Source of the DNA: Actinomycetes bacterium
Lineage (GTDB): Bacteria > Actinomycetota > Actinomycetes > Propionibacteriales > Nocardioidaceae
Reading direction: 5' to 3'
Length of the DNA: 64,000 nucleotides
Assembly (NCBI GenBank): GCA_023396115.1
Contig: JAEWXC010000015.1
Span: 111,168-175,167 of the forward strand
A program made the position numbers and the translations under genes. The notes beneath the pieces are model-generated. The model did no database searches. It was not told where the DNA came from and was given only the letters and a program-made list of their open reading frames with translations. This document shows positions 7,785 through 16,830 of this stretch, in pieces. Within the stretch, counting starts at the first letter, position 1, and each line of letters starts with the position of its first letter.

Positions 7785-8981
7785 ATGCCCGTCGCAGTTG
7801 ATCCCGACCAGTCCAAGGTCGACGAACTCCTCCAGTACCTCCCCTCCGGGTCGCACTCGGTCTCCAGCACCGACAACGCCATGGCGTGGCTGCGTGGGCG
7901 CCACGAGGAGTACGTGGTGGTCCTGGGGCCCCACGTCCCGCTGGCCGATGCCCTGGCCGTGGCCGAGGACCTGCGCACCACGCGTGCCTCCACCAGCGTC
8001 GTGCTGGTGCGCAGCACCGTGGACACCCAGGTGCTCACCCAGGCGATGCACGCCGGCGTGCGCGACGTGGTCGCCGACGGTGACCGCACCGCCACTGCGC
8101 AGGCGATGGAGCGGGCCTACAACCTGTGGATGGCGCTGCGTGGCACCGCCGTGGGGTCGCAGAGCGGGAAGATGATCACCGTCTTCTCCCCCAAGGGCGG
8201 GGTCGGCAAGACCACCGTGTCGGTGAACCTGGCCCTGGCGCTGGCCGACGGCGGTCTGCGCAAGGTCTGCCTGGTCGACCTCGACCTGGCCTTCGGTGAC
8301 GTGGCGATCACCCTGCAACTGTTCCCCTCGCACACGATCGAGCACGCGGTGGGCGCCGAGGACAACCTGGACATCAAGTTCCTCGACTCGCTGCTCACCA
8401 AGCACGACGAGTCGGTGACCGTGCTGGCCGCGCCGAACCTGCCCGACGCCCGCGACCGGATCTCACCGCTGCTGGTCAGCAAGGTGCTGCGCACGCTGCG
8501 GGAGAACTACGACTACGTCGTGGTCGACACCGCGCCGGCCTTCGACGAGGCCACGCTGACGGCACTGGACGAGACCGACGAGTGCGTCATCGTGGCCACC
8601 CTCGACGTGCCGACCCTGAAGAACGTCAAGGTCGCCCTGGAGACGATGGACATGCTCGGCGCCGCGGACGGGCACCGGCACCTGCTGCTCAACCGTGCTG
8701 ACGACGCGGTCGGCATCGGCCCCGAGAAGGTCGAGACCATCCTGGGCATGCCGATCCTGGTCCAGCTGTCGACGTCGATCGCGGTCGCCGCGGCCACCAA
8801 CGCCGGCCGCCCGATCCTGGTCTCCGAGCCCAAGTCGGGGACCGCGGAGGCGATCCGCGCCCTGGCCGGTGCCCTGTCCTCGGAGCCGGAGAGCCCCGAG
8901 GGTCAGAGCCCGGTGAACCGCACCCCTGCCCCCATCGAGGCCGACAAGTCCGGTCGTCGGTTCAGCCGGAAGAAGAGGTGA
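7785..8981 (+). CDS. tadZ: TadZ/CpaE-like ATPase, pilus localisation
   Basis: 398 aa. The N-terminal ~125 residues look like a degenerate receiver domain (YVVVLGPHVPLADALAVAED) without a clear phospho-acceptor. A MinD/ParA-type ATPase domain follows, with the deviant Walker A KGGVGKTT near residues 136-143, DLDLAFGDVAITLQL, and VVVDTAPAFDEATL. This is the TadZ/CpaE layout; such proteins place the Tad machine at a cellular site. The tail is polar and basic (GRRFSRKKR). The start overlaps an AGGTGAG ribosome site that spans the end of cpaB. Confidence 0.88.
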   Translation: MPVAVDPDQSKVDELLQYLPSGSHSVSSTDNAMAWLRGRHEEYVVVLGPHVPLADALAVAEDLRTTRASTSVVLVRSTVDTQVLTQAMHAGVRDVVADGDRTATAQAMERAYNLWMALRGTAVGSQSGKMITVFSPKGGVGKTTVSVNLALALADGGLRKVCLVDLDLAFGDVAITLQLFPSHTIEHAVGAEDNLDIKFLDSLLTKHDESVTVLAAPNLPDARDRISPLLVSKVLRTLRENYDYVVVDTAPAFDEATLTALDETDECVIVATLDVPTLKNVKVALETMDMLGAADGHRHLLLNRADDAVGIGPEKVETILGMPILVQLSTSIAVAAATNAGRPILVSEPKSGTAEAIRALAGALSSEPESPEGQSPVNRTPAPIEADKSGRRFSRKKR

Positions 8982-8986
8982 CCTGA

Positions 8987-10456
8987 GTGGGTCTGGGAGA
9001 CCGCCTCGCCGCCGCACGCCGGGCGGAGAACGAGCAGCAGAACACCGACGTCCTCGAGGAGATCCGGTCGGCGAGCCAGGTGGCCCCGCCGGCTCCCGAG
9101 CCGGTCATGCCGGGCAAGCGTCGCGCCGCCCCGGTGGAGCACACGACGTTGAGCACCGCCAAGGGTCGCGACCCGCGTCGTGACGACCGGATCGAGGACC
9201 TCAAGGCCAGCGTCCACGCCGAGCTGCTGCAGCAGATCGGTCCGCAGCTCTACGACGCCGAGATGGACCAGGACGAGCTGGACCGCAAGGTGCGCATCGT
9301 GCTGGGCGAGGTGCTGGCCGGCCAGGACAAGCCGCTCTCGGCCAGTGACCGCCAGCGGGTCACCACCGAGATCAGCGACGACATCCTCGGCTACGGCCCG
9401 ATCGAGCCGTACCTGCGTGACCCGGAGGTCTCCGAGGTCATGGTGAACAGCCACAAGCACGTGTGGCTGGAGCGTTCGGGCCGCCTGGTCGCCGCCCCGA
9501 CCAGCTTCACCGACGAGAACCACCTGCGCCGCGTGATCGACAAGATCGTCTCCCGGGTCGGTCGCCGCGTCGACGAGTCCAGCCCGATGGTGGACGCCCG
9601 GTTGCAGGACGGGTCGCGTGTCAACGCGGTCGTGCCGCCGCTGGCGATCGACGGCTCCTCGCTGACCATCCGCAAGTTCGCCGCGGACCCGCTGACCGCC
9701 GACGACCTGGTCCGGTTCGGCTCCCTGAGCCCGCGGACCAAGGAGTTCCTCGACGCCTGCGTGCGGGGCCGGTTGAACGTGATCGTCTCTGGCTCCACCG
9801 GCGCCGGCAAGACGACCACGCTGAACGTGCTGAGCTCGTTCATCCCCGACGACGAGCGCATCGTCACCATCGAGGACGCCGCCGAGCTCCAGCTGCGCCA
9901 GGAGCACGTGGTGCGCCTGGAGTCCCGCCCGGCCAACATCGAGGGCAAGGGCGAGGTCTCGATCCGCGACCTGGTCAAGAACTCGCTGCGCATGCGGCCC
10001 GACCGCATCGTCATCGGTGAGGTCCGTGACGCCTCCGCGCTCGACATGCTCCAGGCGATGAACACCGGTCACGACGGCTCGTTGGCCACGCTGCACTCCA
10101 ACGGTCCCCGCGACACCCTGGCGCGCATGGAGACCATGGTGTTGATGGCCGGCATGGACCTCCCGGTCCGCGCCATCCGCGAGCAGGTGGCCTCGGCCGT
10201 CGACGTGATCGTGCACCAGACCCGGTTCAAGGACGGGTCGCGCCGGATCACCCACATCACCGAGGTGGAGCGGATGGAGGGTGACGTGATCACGCTGCAG
10301 GACATCTTCCTCTACGACCACAGCGCCGGCTTCGACGCCGACGGCAAGGCCCTGGGCCGGCTCAAGACCACCGGTCTGCGGCCGAAGTTCCTGGAGAAGA
10401 TGGCCTACAACAACGTCACCGTGGACCCGATGGTGTTCGCGATGGACGGGCTGTGA
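8987..10456 (+). CDS. tadA: TadA/CpaF secretion ATPase
   Basis: 489-aa hexameric type II/IV secretion ATPase that powers Flp pilin assembly. An N-terminal helical domain (residues 1-110) precedes the catalytic core: LGYGPIEPYLRDPEVSEVMV, Walker A GSTGAGKTT at about 267-275, VTIEDAAELQLRQEHVVRLE (Asp box), MRPDRIVIGEVR (Walker B) and a His box at TGHDGSLATLHSN. The GTG start at 8987 follows the tadZ stop by 5 nt. The stop overlaps the start of the next gene. Confidence 0.95.
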   Translation: MGLGDRLAAARRAENEQQNTDVLEEIRSASQVAPPAPEPVMPGKRRAAPVEHTTLSTAKGRDPRRDDRIEDLKASVHAELLQQIGPQLYDAEMDQDELDRKVRIVLGEVLAGQDKPLSASDRQRVTTEISDDILGYGPIEPYLRDPEVSEVMVNSHKHVWLERSGRLVAAPTSFTDENHLRRVIDKIVSRVGRRVDESSPMVDARLQDGSRVNAVVPPLAIDGSSLTIRKFAADPLTADDLVRFGSLSPRTKEFLDACVRGRLNVIVSGSTGAGKTTTLNVLSSFIPDDERIVTIEDAAELQLRQEHVVRLESRPANIEGKGEVSIRDLVKNSLRMRPDRIVIGEVRDASALDMLQAMNTGHDGSLATLHSNGPRDTLARMETMVLMAGMDLPVRAIREQVASAVDVIVHQTRFKDGSRRITHITEVERMEGDVITLQDIFLYDHSAGFDADGKALGRLKTTGLRPKFLEKMAYNNVTVDPMVFAMDGL

Positions 10457-12360
10457 TGGGCGCGCGCCGCAGCCGGTGGGTGGCCCGTTGGGCCGCCGCC
10501 ACCGCCGCCGCTGCTCTGGTGCTGCTGACCCCGGGGGCCGCCTCCGCGGCCGGGGACTCGGCCATCACCCACGTGGAGACGACCGGCTCCGGCATCGACG
10601 TGCTGGTCCAGGTGCCCGGTGAGGTGACCCCCGACCTGTCGGGAGTGAAGGTCACCATCGGCGGCACCACCGTTGACGCGAAGGCCCAGAAGGCCTCGGG
10701 CACCACCTCGGTGCGCCGGGTCTCGGTGCTGACCATCGACGTGTCCAACTCGATGCGCGGTGCGCGGTTCGCGGCGGCCAAGCAGGCCGCCCGGGCCTAC
10801 CTGGAGAGCGTGCCGGCCGACGTCGCCGTCGGCATCGTGACGTTCGCCTCCGAGGTGACCGCTGCCCTGCAGCCGACCACGGACCGGGCCCAGGCCACTG
10901 CCGTGCTCGACTCCCTGAAGCTGAGCAAGCAGACCCGTCTCTACGAGGGCGTCGAGCAGGCGGTGGCGCTGGCCGGCACGGAGGGACAGCGCTCGCTGCT
11001 GGTCCTCTCCGACGGTGCCGACACCACCGATACCGAGCTCGACGGGGTCCTGGGCAGCATCTCCGGTTCCGGGGTGCTGGTCGACGTGGTCTCGCTGGAC
11101 GCGGAGGCGGTCGCCGACCCCCTGGCGCGGATCGCAACTGCCGGGAACGGCCGGGTCGTGGTCGCGGACTCCGAGGACCTGCGGGCCACCTTCGCCGCCG
11201 AGGCCGAGGTGCTCTCCCGCCAGGTCCTGGTCAGCGCCCCGCTGCCCGAGGGGTTCACCGACTCCGAGGCCACGGTGACGGTCACCCTGCCCACCGACGG
11301 CGAGACGCTGGAGGCCGAGGCCTTCACTCAGGTGCGTGCCGCCGGCTCGACCACCTCCCTGCCCGCGCCGCCCCCGTCGGCCTGGGTGCTGCCGTCCTGG
11401 GCGATGTGGGTCGGTGTCGCGACCGTCGGGCTGGGGCTGCTCGTGGCCCTGGTGATGATGGTGCTCTCCCTCACCCCCAAGCAGCTCACCGCCGCCGAGC
11501 GGGTGGTGAAGTACACCGACGGGTCGGGCGCCGCCCAGGAGGGCCAGGCCCAGACCGACAGCCTGGCCAACGCCAAGCAGGCGGCCGCCCAGGTGCTGAA
11601 GCGCAACGCCACGCTGGACGAGAAGATCTCCCGCCGGCTCGAGGCCGCGGGCAGCGAGCTGCGCTCCTCGGAGTGGCTGGTCGTGCACACCGCGATCGTC
11701 ATCGGCATGACCCTGCTCGGTGCCCTGATCGGCGGCGGCGGACTGCTCACCGGTGTGTTCTTCCTGGTGCTCGGTGTGATCGGTCCCTGGATGTACCTGG
11801 GCTTCAAGCGGGGCCGCCGGCTCAAGGCGTTCAACGCCGCGCTGCCGGACACGCTGCAGCTGATGTCCGGCTCGCTGGCCGCGGGTCTCTCCCTGGCCCA
11901 GTCGGTCGACACCATCGTGCGCGAGGGCTCCGAGCCGATGGCCGGGGAGTTCAAGCGGGTGCTGATCGAGACCCGTCTGGGGGTACCGCTCGAGGACGCC
12001 CTGGAGGGCATCAACGACCGGTTCGACTCCAAGGACTTCGCCTGGGTCGTCATGGCGATCAAGATCCAGCGGCAGGTCGGTGGCAACCTGGCCGAGCTGC
12101 TGGACACCGTGGCGGCCACGATCCGGGAGCGGGAGTACCTGCGCCGGCAGGTGGCCGCGCTCTCGGCCGAGGGCAAGATGTCGGCCTGGGTGCTCGGGCT
12201 GCTGCCCCCGCTGTTCCTGGTGTACCTGATGATCAGCCAGCCCGACTACGTCAAGCCGATGTTCTCGGAGCCGCTGGGGTGGCTGATGCTGCTCGGCGCC
12301 GCGACGATGCTCGCCGTCGGTGCCTTCTGGATGAGCCGACTGGTGAAGGTGGACGTCTGA
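10456..12360 (+). CDS. tadB: VWA domain fused to TadB (type II secretion F domain)
   Basis: 634 aa with a composite architecture. A signal sequence (residues 1-33, ending ASAA) is followed by a von Willebrand factor A domain (about 85-265) with an intact MIDAS motif DVSNS at 95-99, and LLVLSDGADTTDTE. A membrane segment (about 312-336), a linker with a coiled stretch, two further membrane segments, and a T2SSF/TadB domain starting near 455 (ALPDTLQLMSGSLAAGLSL) follow, then two C-terminal membrane helices. TadB is the inner-membrane platform protein; here an extracytoplasmic metal-dependent adhesion-like module is attached. ATG 10456 overlaps the tadA TGA by 1 nt; GTG 10453 is an alternative. 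Confidence 0.88.
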   Translation: MGARRSRWVARWAAATAAAALVLLTPGAASAAGDSAITHVETTGSGIDVLVQVPGEVTPDLSGVKVTIGGTTVDAKAQKASGTTSVRRVSVLTIDVSNSMRGARFAAAKQAARAYLESVPADVAVGIVTFASEVTAALQPTTDRAQATAVLDSLKLSKQTRLYEGVEQAVALAGTEGQRSLLVLSDGADTTDTELDGVLGSISGSGVLVDVVSLDAEAVADPLARIATAGNGRVVVADSEDLRATFAAEAEVLSRQVLVSAPLPEGFTDSEATVTVTLPTDGETLEAEAFTQVRAAGSTTSLPAPPPSAWVLPSWAMWVGVATVGLGLLVALVMMVLSLTPKQLTAAERVVKYTDGSGAAQEGQAQTDSLANAKQAAAQVLKRNATLDEKISRRLEAAGSELRSSEWLVVHTAIVIGMTLLGALIGGGGLLTGVFFLVLGVIGPWMYLGFKRGRRLKAFNAALPDTLQLMSGSLAAGLSLAQSVDTIVREGSEPMAGEFKRVLIETRLGVPLEDALEGINDRFDSKDFAWVVMAIKIQRQVGGNLAELLDTVAATIREREYLRRQVAALSAEGKMSAWVLGLLPPLFLVYLMISQPDYVKPMFSEPLGWLMLLGAATMLAVGAFWMSRLVKVDV

Positions 12361-13289
12361 TGGTGATGCTGCTCCTGCTCGGCATGGTCCTGGTGGCCGC
12401 CGCCCTGCTGCTCGTCACGCTGGCCACGGCCAGCCGCTCGGACTCCCAGTCCGGGGTGGTCAAGTCCCTGGCCGTGCTCGAGGCGATGAGCACCGCTCCC
12501 GCCGAGCTCACCGCCGAGCTGGACCGGCCCTTCGCGGACCGGGTGCTGGAGCCCCTGCAGGCGCGTGCCCTGCACCTGGGCCGCCGGCTCTCCGGCGCGG
12601 AGACCGCCAACACCCTGCGCCGCAAGCTCGAGCTGGCCGGCAACCCGGCCGGGTGGACCGTGGACCGGGTGCTGGCGCTCAAGGTGATCGGTGCCGTCGT
12701 CGGCGGCCTGCTCGGGCTGCTGGTCTTCCTGGCCACCGGGTGGGCCCCCACCACCAAGATCGTGGTGGTCCTCGGTCTGGTCGTCGCCGGCTACTTCGCC
12801 CCGAACCTGTACCTGTACCAGACCTCCTACGACCGCCAGGAGCGGATCCAGAAGGAGCTGGCCGACGCCGTCGACCTGCTGACCATCTCGGTGGAGTCCG
12901 GCCTGGCGTTCGACTCGGCGCTGCAGCAGGTCTCGGTCAACACCGAGGGTCCGCTGGCCGAGGAGTTCGCCCGGGTGCTGCGCGAGATGCAGATCGGACA
13001 GGGCCGCTCGGTGGCGCTGCGCGCGCTGGCCGACCGCACCAACCAGCCCGACCTGCGCTCGTTGGTCTCGGCGCTGGTGCAGGCCGACGCGTTCGGCATC
13101 CCGATCGCCCAGGTGCTGCGCATCCAGTCCTCGGAGATGCGGACCAAGCGGCGCCAGCGGGCCGAGGAGAAGGCCCAGCAGGTGCCGGTCAAGATCACCG
13201 TCCCGCTGATCTTCTGCATCCTGCCGTGCCTGTTCATCGCGGTGATGGGTCCGGCCGCGTTGAGCGTGATGGAGAACATCGGCGGCTGA
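12360..13289 (+). CDS. tadC: TadC, type II secretion F platform protein
   Basis: 309-aa integral membrane protein: an N-terminal membrane helix (LLLLGMVLVAAALLLVTLA), a pair of helices near residues 112-150, a cytoplasmic T2SSF domain beginning near 163 (LADAVDLLTISVESGLAFDS), and a final helix (ITVPLIFCILPCLFIAVMGP). It forms the membrane platform with TadB. The start overlaps the tadB TGA by one base and the stop overlaps the histidine-kinase ATG by one base, so translation of the operon is coupled. Confidence 0.92.
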   Translation: MVMLLLLGMVLVAAALLLVTLATASRSDSQSGVVKSLAVLEAMSTAPAELTAELDRPFADRVLEPLQARALHLGRRLSGAETANTLRRKLELAGNPAGWTVDRVLALKVIGAVVGGLLGLLVFLATGWAPTTKIVVVLGLVVAGYFAPNLYLYQTSYDRQERIQKELADAVDLLTISVESGLAFDSALQQVSVNTEGPLAEEFARVLREMQIGQGRSVALRALADRTNQPDLRSLVSALVQADAFGIPIAQVLRIQSSEMRTKRRQRAEEKAQQVPVKITVPLIFCILPCLFIAVMGPAALSVMENIGG

Positions 13290-14869
13290 TGTCCCCCGTC
13301 TCGGCGCTGCCCCACACCGCACTGGTCGTCGGCTCCAGGATCTTCGCGTTCCTGGTGATCGGCGCCCCGGTGCTGTGGTCGCGCGACGTTGACGCGGTTG
13401 TCGGTCTGGTCGCGGTCGGCGCCACCTGGCTGCTCTGCTCGGCGTTCGTCCGTTCCCCTGTCCCGGTGCTGGTGCTGGGCACCACCGAGGCGGTGCTGAT
13501 CGGTCTGGTCGTGGGGTACCTGACGACCGCGAGCTCGGGACTGCTGCTGGCCTTGGCCATCCCACCGCTCGCGGCTGGCCTGTGGCGCGGGGCCCGCGGG
13601 GTGCTGGAAAGCGTTCTGCTGCTGTCGGTCTCCCTGGTCGCTGCGGTCGTGGTCACCCACCGCGAGACCTCGGCCAACGACGTGGCGGACCTGTTCACCT
13701 GGGTGGTCACCGGCGCCGGTGTCGGGCTGCTGGCCAGCTTGTTCACCCGGATCACCCGGCAGGTCCCGGACACCACCGAGCCGTACCGGGAGGCCCGGGC
13801 CCTGATCCGCGAGCTGACGGCCCTGTCGAGCCACCTGACCGGCGGGTTGGACGCGACCGCCCTGGGTGGGGACATCCTGGACCGGGTGGCCCGTCGGGTG
13901 CCGGCCAGCGACCTGCACCTGCACGTCAACCACCACGACGACTTCGTCGCCCTGCTCAGCCGCTCCCCCGACCCCGACCAGGCATCCGCGGCCCCGATGG
14001 CGCTGGTCACCCACGCCCGGCACACCGACCGCCCCGTCCTGGCCGGGCACTCGTTCGCCGTCCCGCTGGTCTCGCGCGGCATCACCGTCGCCGTGGTGAG
14101 CGGGCACCTGCCCGGGCACTTGGACGTCCCGGGCCTGGCGATCGAGGTGGACCTCGAGCTCAGCCAGGCCGAGCTGACCTCGCTGACCACCCGGCTGGAC
14201 ACGGCGCTGCTCTTCGGTGAGCTGCGCGAGTCGGCGACCGCCCACGAGCGCAACCGGATGGCCCGGGAGATGCACGACGGCGTGGCCCAGGACATCGCGT
14301 CGATGGGCTACCTGGTCGACGCCATGGCGGTCACCGCCCCCGCGGAGCTCCAGCCCGACCTGGCCCAGCTGCGCGCCATGATCACCCGGGTGGTCGCCGA
14401 GGTGCGCCGGTCGGTGATGACGCTGCGCACCCAGGCCGGGTCGCAGGAGTCGTTGGGGGCCGGGATCGCCACCCTGGCCCGGCACCTCTCCGAGGTCTCC
14501 GGGGTCCCGATCCAGGTCACGGTCGACGAGCGGACCGACCGGCTGCGCCACGAGGTCGAGGCGGAGCTGCTGCGGATCGCCCAGGAGGCGATGCACAACG
14601 CGGTGCGTCACTCCGGCGCCCACCAGGTCGACGTCGAGTGCCGGGTGGACGCGCCCTCGGTCTACCTCACCGTCCGTGACGACGGGACGGGGCTCGGCCA
14701 GGCCCGGCCGGACTCGCACGGCCTGACGATCATGGCCGAACGTGCCGGGCTGATCGGCGCCACCCTGGACATCCTCCAGCCGTCCGCCGGTGGCACGACC
14801 GTCCGGGTCGTGCTCGGTACAGTGACTGGGCCCGTTCCCTCCCCCACCCTCACCCAGAAGGCTCCGTGA
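13289..14869 (+). CDS. Membrane histidine kinase (NarL-type) in the tad operon
   Basis: 526 aa. Five to six membrane helices occupy residues 10-150, followed by a GAF-like region (about 175-300), then a HisKA_3 dimerisation domain with phosphorylatable H329 in MAREMHDGVAQDIASMGYL. An HATPase_c domain carries the N box (RIAQEAMHNAVRHSGAHQ) and G box (VRDDGTGLG). The gene is locked between tadC and a LuxR-type regulator by 1-nt stop/start overlaps, so it probably senses an envelope or surface signal and controls the pilus locus. The signal is unknown. Confidence 0.9.
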   Translation: MSPVSALPHTALVVGSRIFAFLVIGAPVLWSRDVDAVVGLVAVGATWLLCSAFVRSPVPVLVLGTTEAVLIGLVVGYLTTASSGLLLALAIPPLAAGLWRGARGVLESVLLLSVSLVAAVVVTHRETSANDVADLFTWVVTGAGVGLLASLFTRITRQVPDTTEPYREARALIRELTALSSHLTGGLDATALGGDILDRVARRVPASDLHLHVNHHDDFVALLSRSPDPDQASAAPMALVTHARHTDRPVLAGHSFAVPLVSRGITVAVVSGHLPGHLDVPGLAIEVDLELSQAELTSLTTRLDTALLFGELRESATAHERNRMAREMHDGVAQDIASMGYLVDAMAVTAPAELQPDLAQLRAMITRVVAEVRRSVMTLRTQAGSQESLGAGIATLARHLSEVSGVPIQVTVDERTDRLRHEVEAELLRIAQEAMHNAVRHSGAHQVDVECRVDAPSVYLTVRDDGTGLGQARPDSHGLTIMAERAGLIGATLDILQPSAGGTTVRVVLGTVTGPVPSPTLTQKAP

Positions 14870-15525
14870 TGACCACGCACACCGCCACCACCGTGCTGCT
14901 CGTCGACGACCACGACCTGATCCGGCAGGGGTTGGCGGCCGCGTTCGCCCGCGACCCCGAGGTGGAGGTCGTCGCCCAGGCCGGCTCGGTGGCCGAGGCG
15001 AAGGACCAGTGGGCCCAGCACCGTCCCGACGTCGTCGTCACCGACCTGCAACTGCCCGACGGCACCGGCCTGGACATCGTCCGCCAGGTGCGCGCCCAGG
15101 CACCCCAGGCCGGCCTGGTGGTGCTGACCATGCACTCGGGTGACGAGCAGATCTTCGCCGCCATGGAAGCCGGCGCCTCGGCCTTCGTCGGCAAGGACGC
15201 CCCTGCCGGCGAGGTGGTCAAGGCCGCCAAGCACGCGCACGCCTCACCGCGCTCGTTCCTGTGCGCCGGTCTGGTGCAGGCGATGATGCGCCGCGCCTCG
15301 GGTGAGTCGACCCGGCTCAGCGAGCGCGAGCACGAGGTGCTGCTGCTGCTGGCCGACGGACTGGGCGCCGGAGCCATCGCCAAGCAGCTCTACCTCAGCG
15401 AGTCGACAGCCAAGTCCCACATCGCCCGGATCTACCAGAAGCTCGGCGCCGCCAACCGCGCCCAGGCCCTGGTGACGGCAATGCGGATCGGGCTGCTCTC
15501 GTCGGTGGCCCCGCAGTCGCGCTGA
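14869..15525 (+). CDS. LuxR/NarL-type response regulator
   Basis: 218 aa. The receiver domain has the acidic pair D13-D14, phospho-acceptor D59 in PDVVVTDLQLPDG, and Lys in FVGKDAPAGEV. The C-terminal LuxR-type helix-turn-helix (about 148-210) reads LSEREHEVLLLLADGLGAGA and ESTAKSHIARIYQKLGAANR. It is the cognate partner of the preceding kinase by position (TGATG overlap). The operon appears to end here: an 85-bp gap with a new promoter precedes the glycosyltransferase gene. Its likely targets are the tad and flp promoters, by inference. Confidence 0.92.
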   Translation: MTTHTATTVLLVDDHDLIRQGLAAAFARDPEVEVVAQAGSVAEAKDQWAQHRPDVVVTDLQLPDGTGLDIVRQVRAQAPQAGLVVLTMHSGDEQIFAAMEAGASAFVGKDAPAGEVVKAAKHAHASPRSFLCAGLVQAMMRRASGESTRLSEREHEVLLLLADGLGAGAIAKQLYLSESTAKSHIARIYQKLGAANRAQALVTAMRIGLLSSVAPQSR

Positions 15526-15597
15526 CTGGCCCGACCACCCCTGGTCTGCCGATCTGACGGACTGCGCCGTTCTCCGGATTTTCCGCTCACGCCGCCG

Positions 15598-15603
15598 TAA
15601 AGT
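15598..15603 (+). promoter_or_regulatory. -10 box (leaderless) for the GT2 gene
   Basis: TAAAGT is separated by 7 nt from the ATG at 15611; there is no ribosome binding site. This fits a leaderless transcript. Confidence 0.55.
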
Positions 15604-15610
15604 CCCGGCC

Positions 15611-16438
15611 ATGCACGCTTCAGTTCCCCCGACCTACCGCGTTCTCGTGGTGGTGCCGGCGTGGAACGAGGAAGGTGCGGTCGGCGCAACGGTGGCGCAG
15701 CTCTTCGCGAGCGTTCCTGACTACGACGTGCTGGTTGTCGACGACGGCTCCAGCGACCGGACCGCGGCCGTCGCCAGCGCAGCCGGTGCCCGGGTCTGCC
15801 GGCTTCCTTTCAATCTTGGTGTCGGCGGAGCAATGCGCGCCGGCTACCGCTACGCGGTGCGGCACGGGTTCGACGTCGTGGCCCAGGTCGACGCCGACGG
15901 TCAACACGACCCGGCCTATCTGCCTTCCCTGATCGCCCGGCTTGACGAAGCCGACATCGTGATCGGAGCGCGCTTTGCGGGTGAGGGTGACTACCGCGTC
16001 GGCCGCGCCCGCGGTGTTGCCATGAAACTGCTCGCGGGCGCCCTCAGCAGAGTGGGGCGGACTCGGCTCACCGACGTCACCAGTGGGTTCCGCGTGGTCA
16101 ACCGTCGCGCCATGAGGGTGTTCGCCGTCCACTACCCGGCTGAGTACCTCGGCGACACGGTGGAGTCGCTGGTGATCGCCATGCGCAGCGGCTGCCGGGT
16201 ACAGCAGGTCCCGGTGGCGATGCGTCCGCGTGCGGCTGGTCAGGCCAGTCAGAGTCCGTGGCGCGCCGGGCTGTACTTGCTCCGTGCTGTCCTGGCATTG
16301 GGGTTCGCCTTGGCCCGACGTTGGCCGACCACTCCGGTCAATGACGACGCGGCTCCGAGCAACGACCTGCAGAACGGGCGTCCGCACCTGATGGTGCCGT
16401 CCCCAGCAGGGGTTCCGGTCGGCGAGGTGTCCGCGTGA
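15611..16438 (+). CDS. GT2 family glycosyltransferase (DPM1/GtrB-like)
   Basis: 275-aa cytoplasmic-face glycosyltransferase of family 2: VLVVVPAWNEEGAVG, VVDDGSSDRTAAVA, the metal-binding DADGQHD, and a conserved ADIVIGARF block. It lacks the two C-terminal membrane helices of GtrB but has one hydrophobic segment (LYLLRAVLALGFALARRW). With the DUF2304 and GtrA-like genes that follow, it is likely to make or use a polyprenyl-phosphate sugar for a surface glycan. Codons are less strictly G/C-ending than in the tad operon. It is coupled to DUF2304 by a GTGA overlap. Confidence 0.88.
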   Translation: MHASVPPTYRVLVVVPAWNEEGAVGATVAQLFASVPDYDVLVVDDGSSDRTAAVASAAGARVCRLPFNLGVGGAMRAGYRYAVRHGFDVVAQVDADGQHDPAYLPSLIARLDEADIVIGARFAGEGDYRVGRARGVAMKLLAGALSRVGRTRLTDVTSGFRVVNRRAMRVFAVHYPAEYLGDTVESLVIAMRSGCRVQQVPVAMRPRAAGQASQSPWRAGLYLLRAVLALGFALARRWPTTPVNDDAAPSNDLQNGRPHLMVPSPAGVPVGEVSA

Positions 16439-16830
16439 AGGCCAACCTGATCCTCGGTCTGGTCGGATCGGTGACCACGCTGGCCATGCTGTTCGAGCTG
16501 CTGCGGCGACGCCATCTTCGTGAGAAGTACGCGGTGCTGTGGGGCGGAGTGGCGATCCTGGTGCTCACCCTCACGTGCTTCCCGGATGTGCTGACTGCCG
16601 CCTCCAACCTAGTCGGGGTCACCGTTCCGGCCAACCTCCTGTTCTTCGGCGCCAGTATGTTGCTGCTGCTGGTGAGCATCCAGCACAGCTACGAGCTCGG
16701 GCGGTTGGAGGAACGCAACCGCACTCTCGCCGAAGAACTGTCGCTCATTCGCATGGATGTCGAGATCCTCAGCAGGCACTGCTCCAGCGGCTGCTCACCC
16801 TCGACGGCTCCGCCGCGGGCTGGACCGTGA
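16435..16830 (+). CDS. DUF2304 family membrane protein
   Basis: 131 aa with three predicted membrane helices (LILGLVGSVTTLAMLFELL, YAVLWGGVAILVLTLTCF, NLLFFGASMLLLLVSIQHSY), then a short charged coiled coil (LGRLEERNRTLAEELSLIRM). This is the DUF2304 pattern; family members commonly sit beside GT2 genes, and the function is unknown. The last ~20 residues (Cys/Pro/Ser-rich) look unlike the family and may be a divergent tail. GTG start, GTGA overlaps on both sides. Confidence 0.75.
   Translation: MKANLILGLVGSVTTLAMLFELLRRRHLREKYAVLWGGVAILVLTLTCFPDVLTAASNLVGVTVPANLLFFGASMLLLLVSIQHSYELGRLEERNRTLAEELSLIRMDVEILSRHCSSGCSPSTAPPRAGP

Noticed and set aside
12827..14719. 630-codon minus-strand frame opposite tadC and the histidine kinase
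   Set aside because: No domain or start signal; the opposite strand is fully explained by TadC and the kinase.
16539..16826. Upstream extension of the GtrA-like gene
   Set aside because: The extra ~96 residues overlap DUF2304 in another frame and match no family; GTG 16827 gives the proper GtrA N-terminus.
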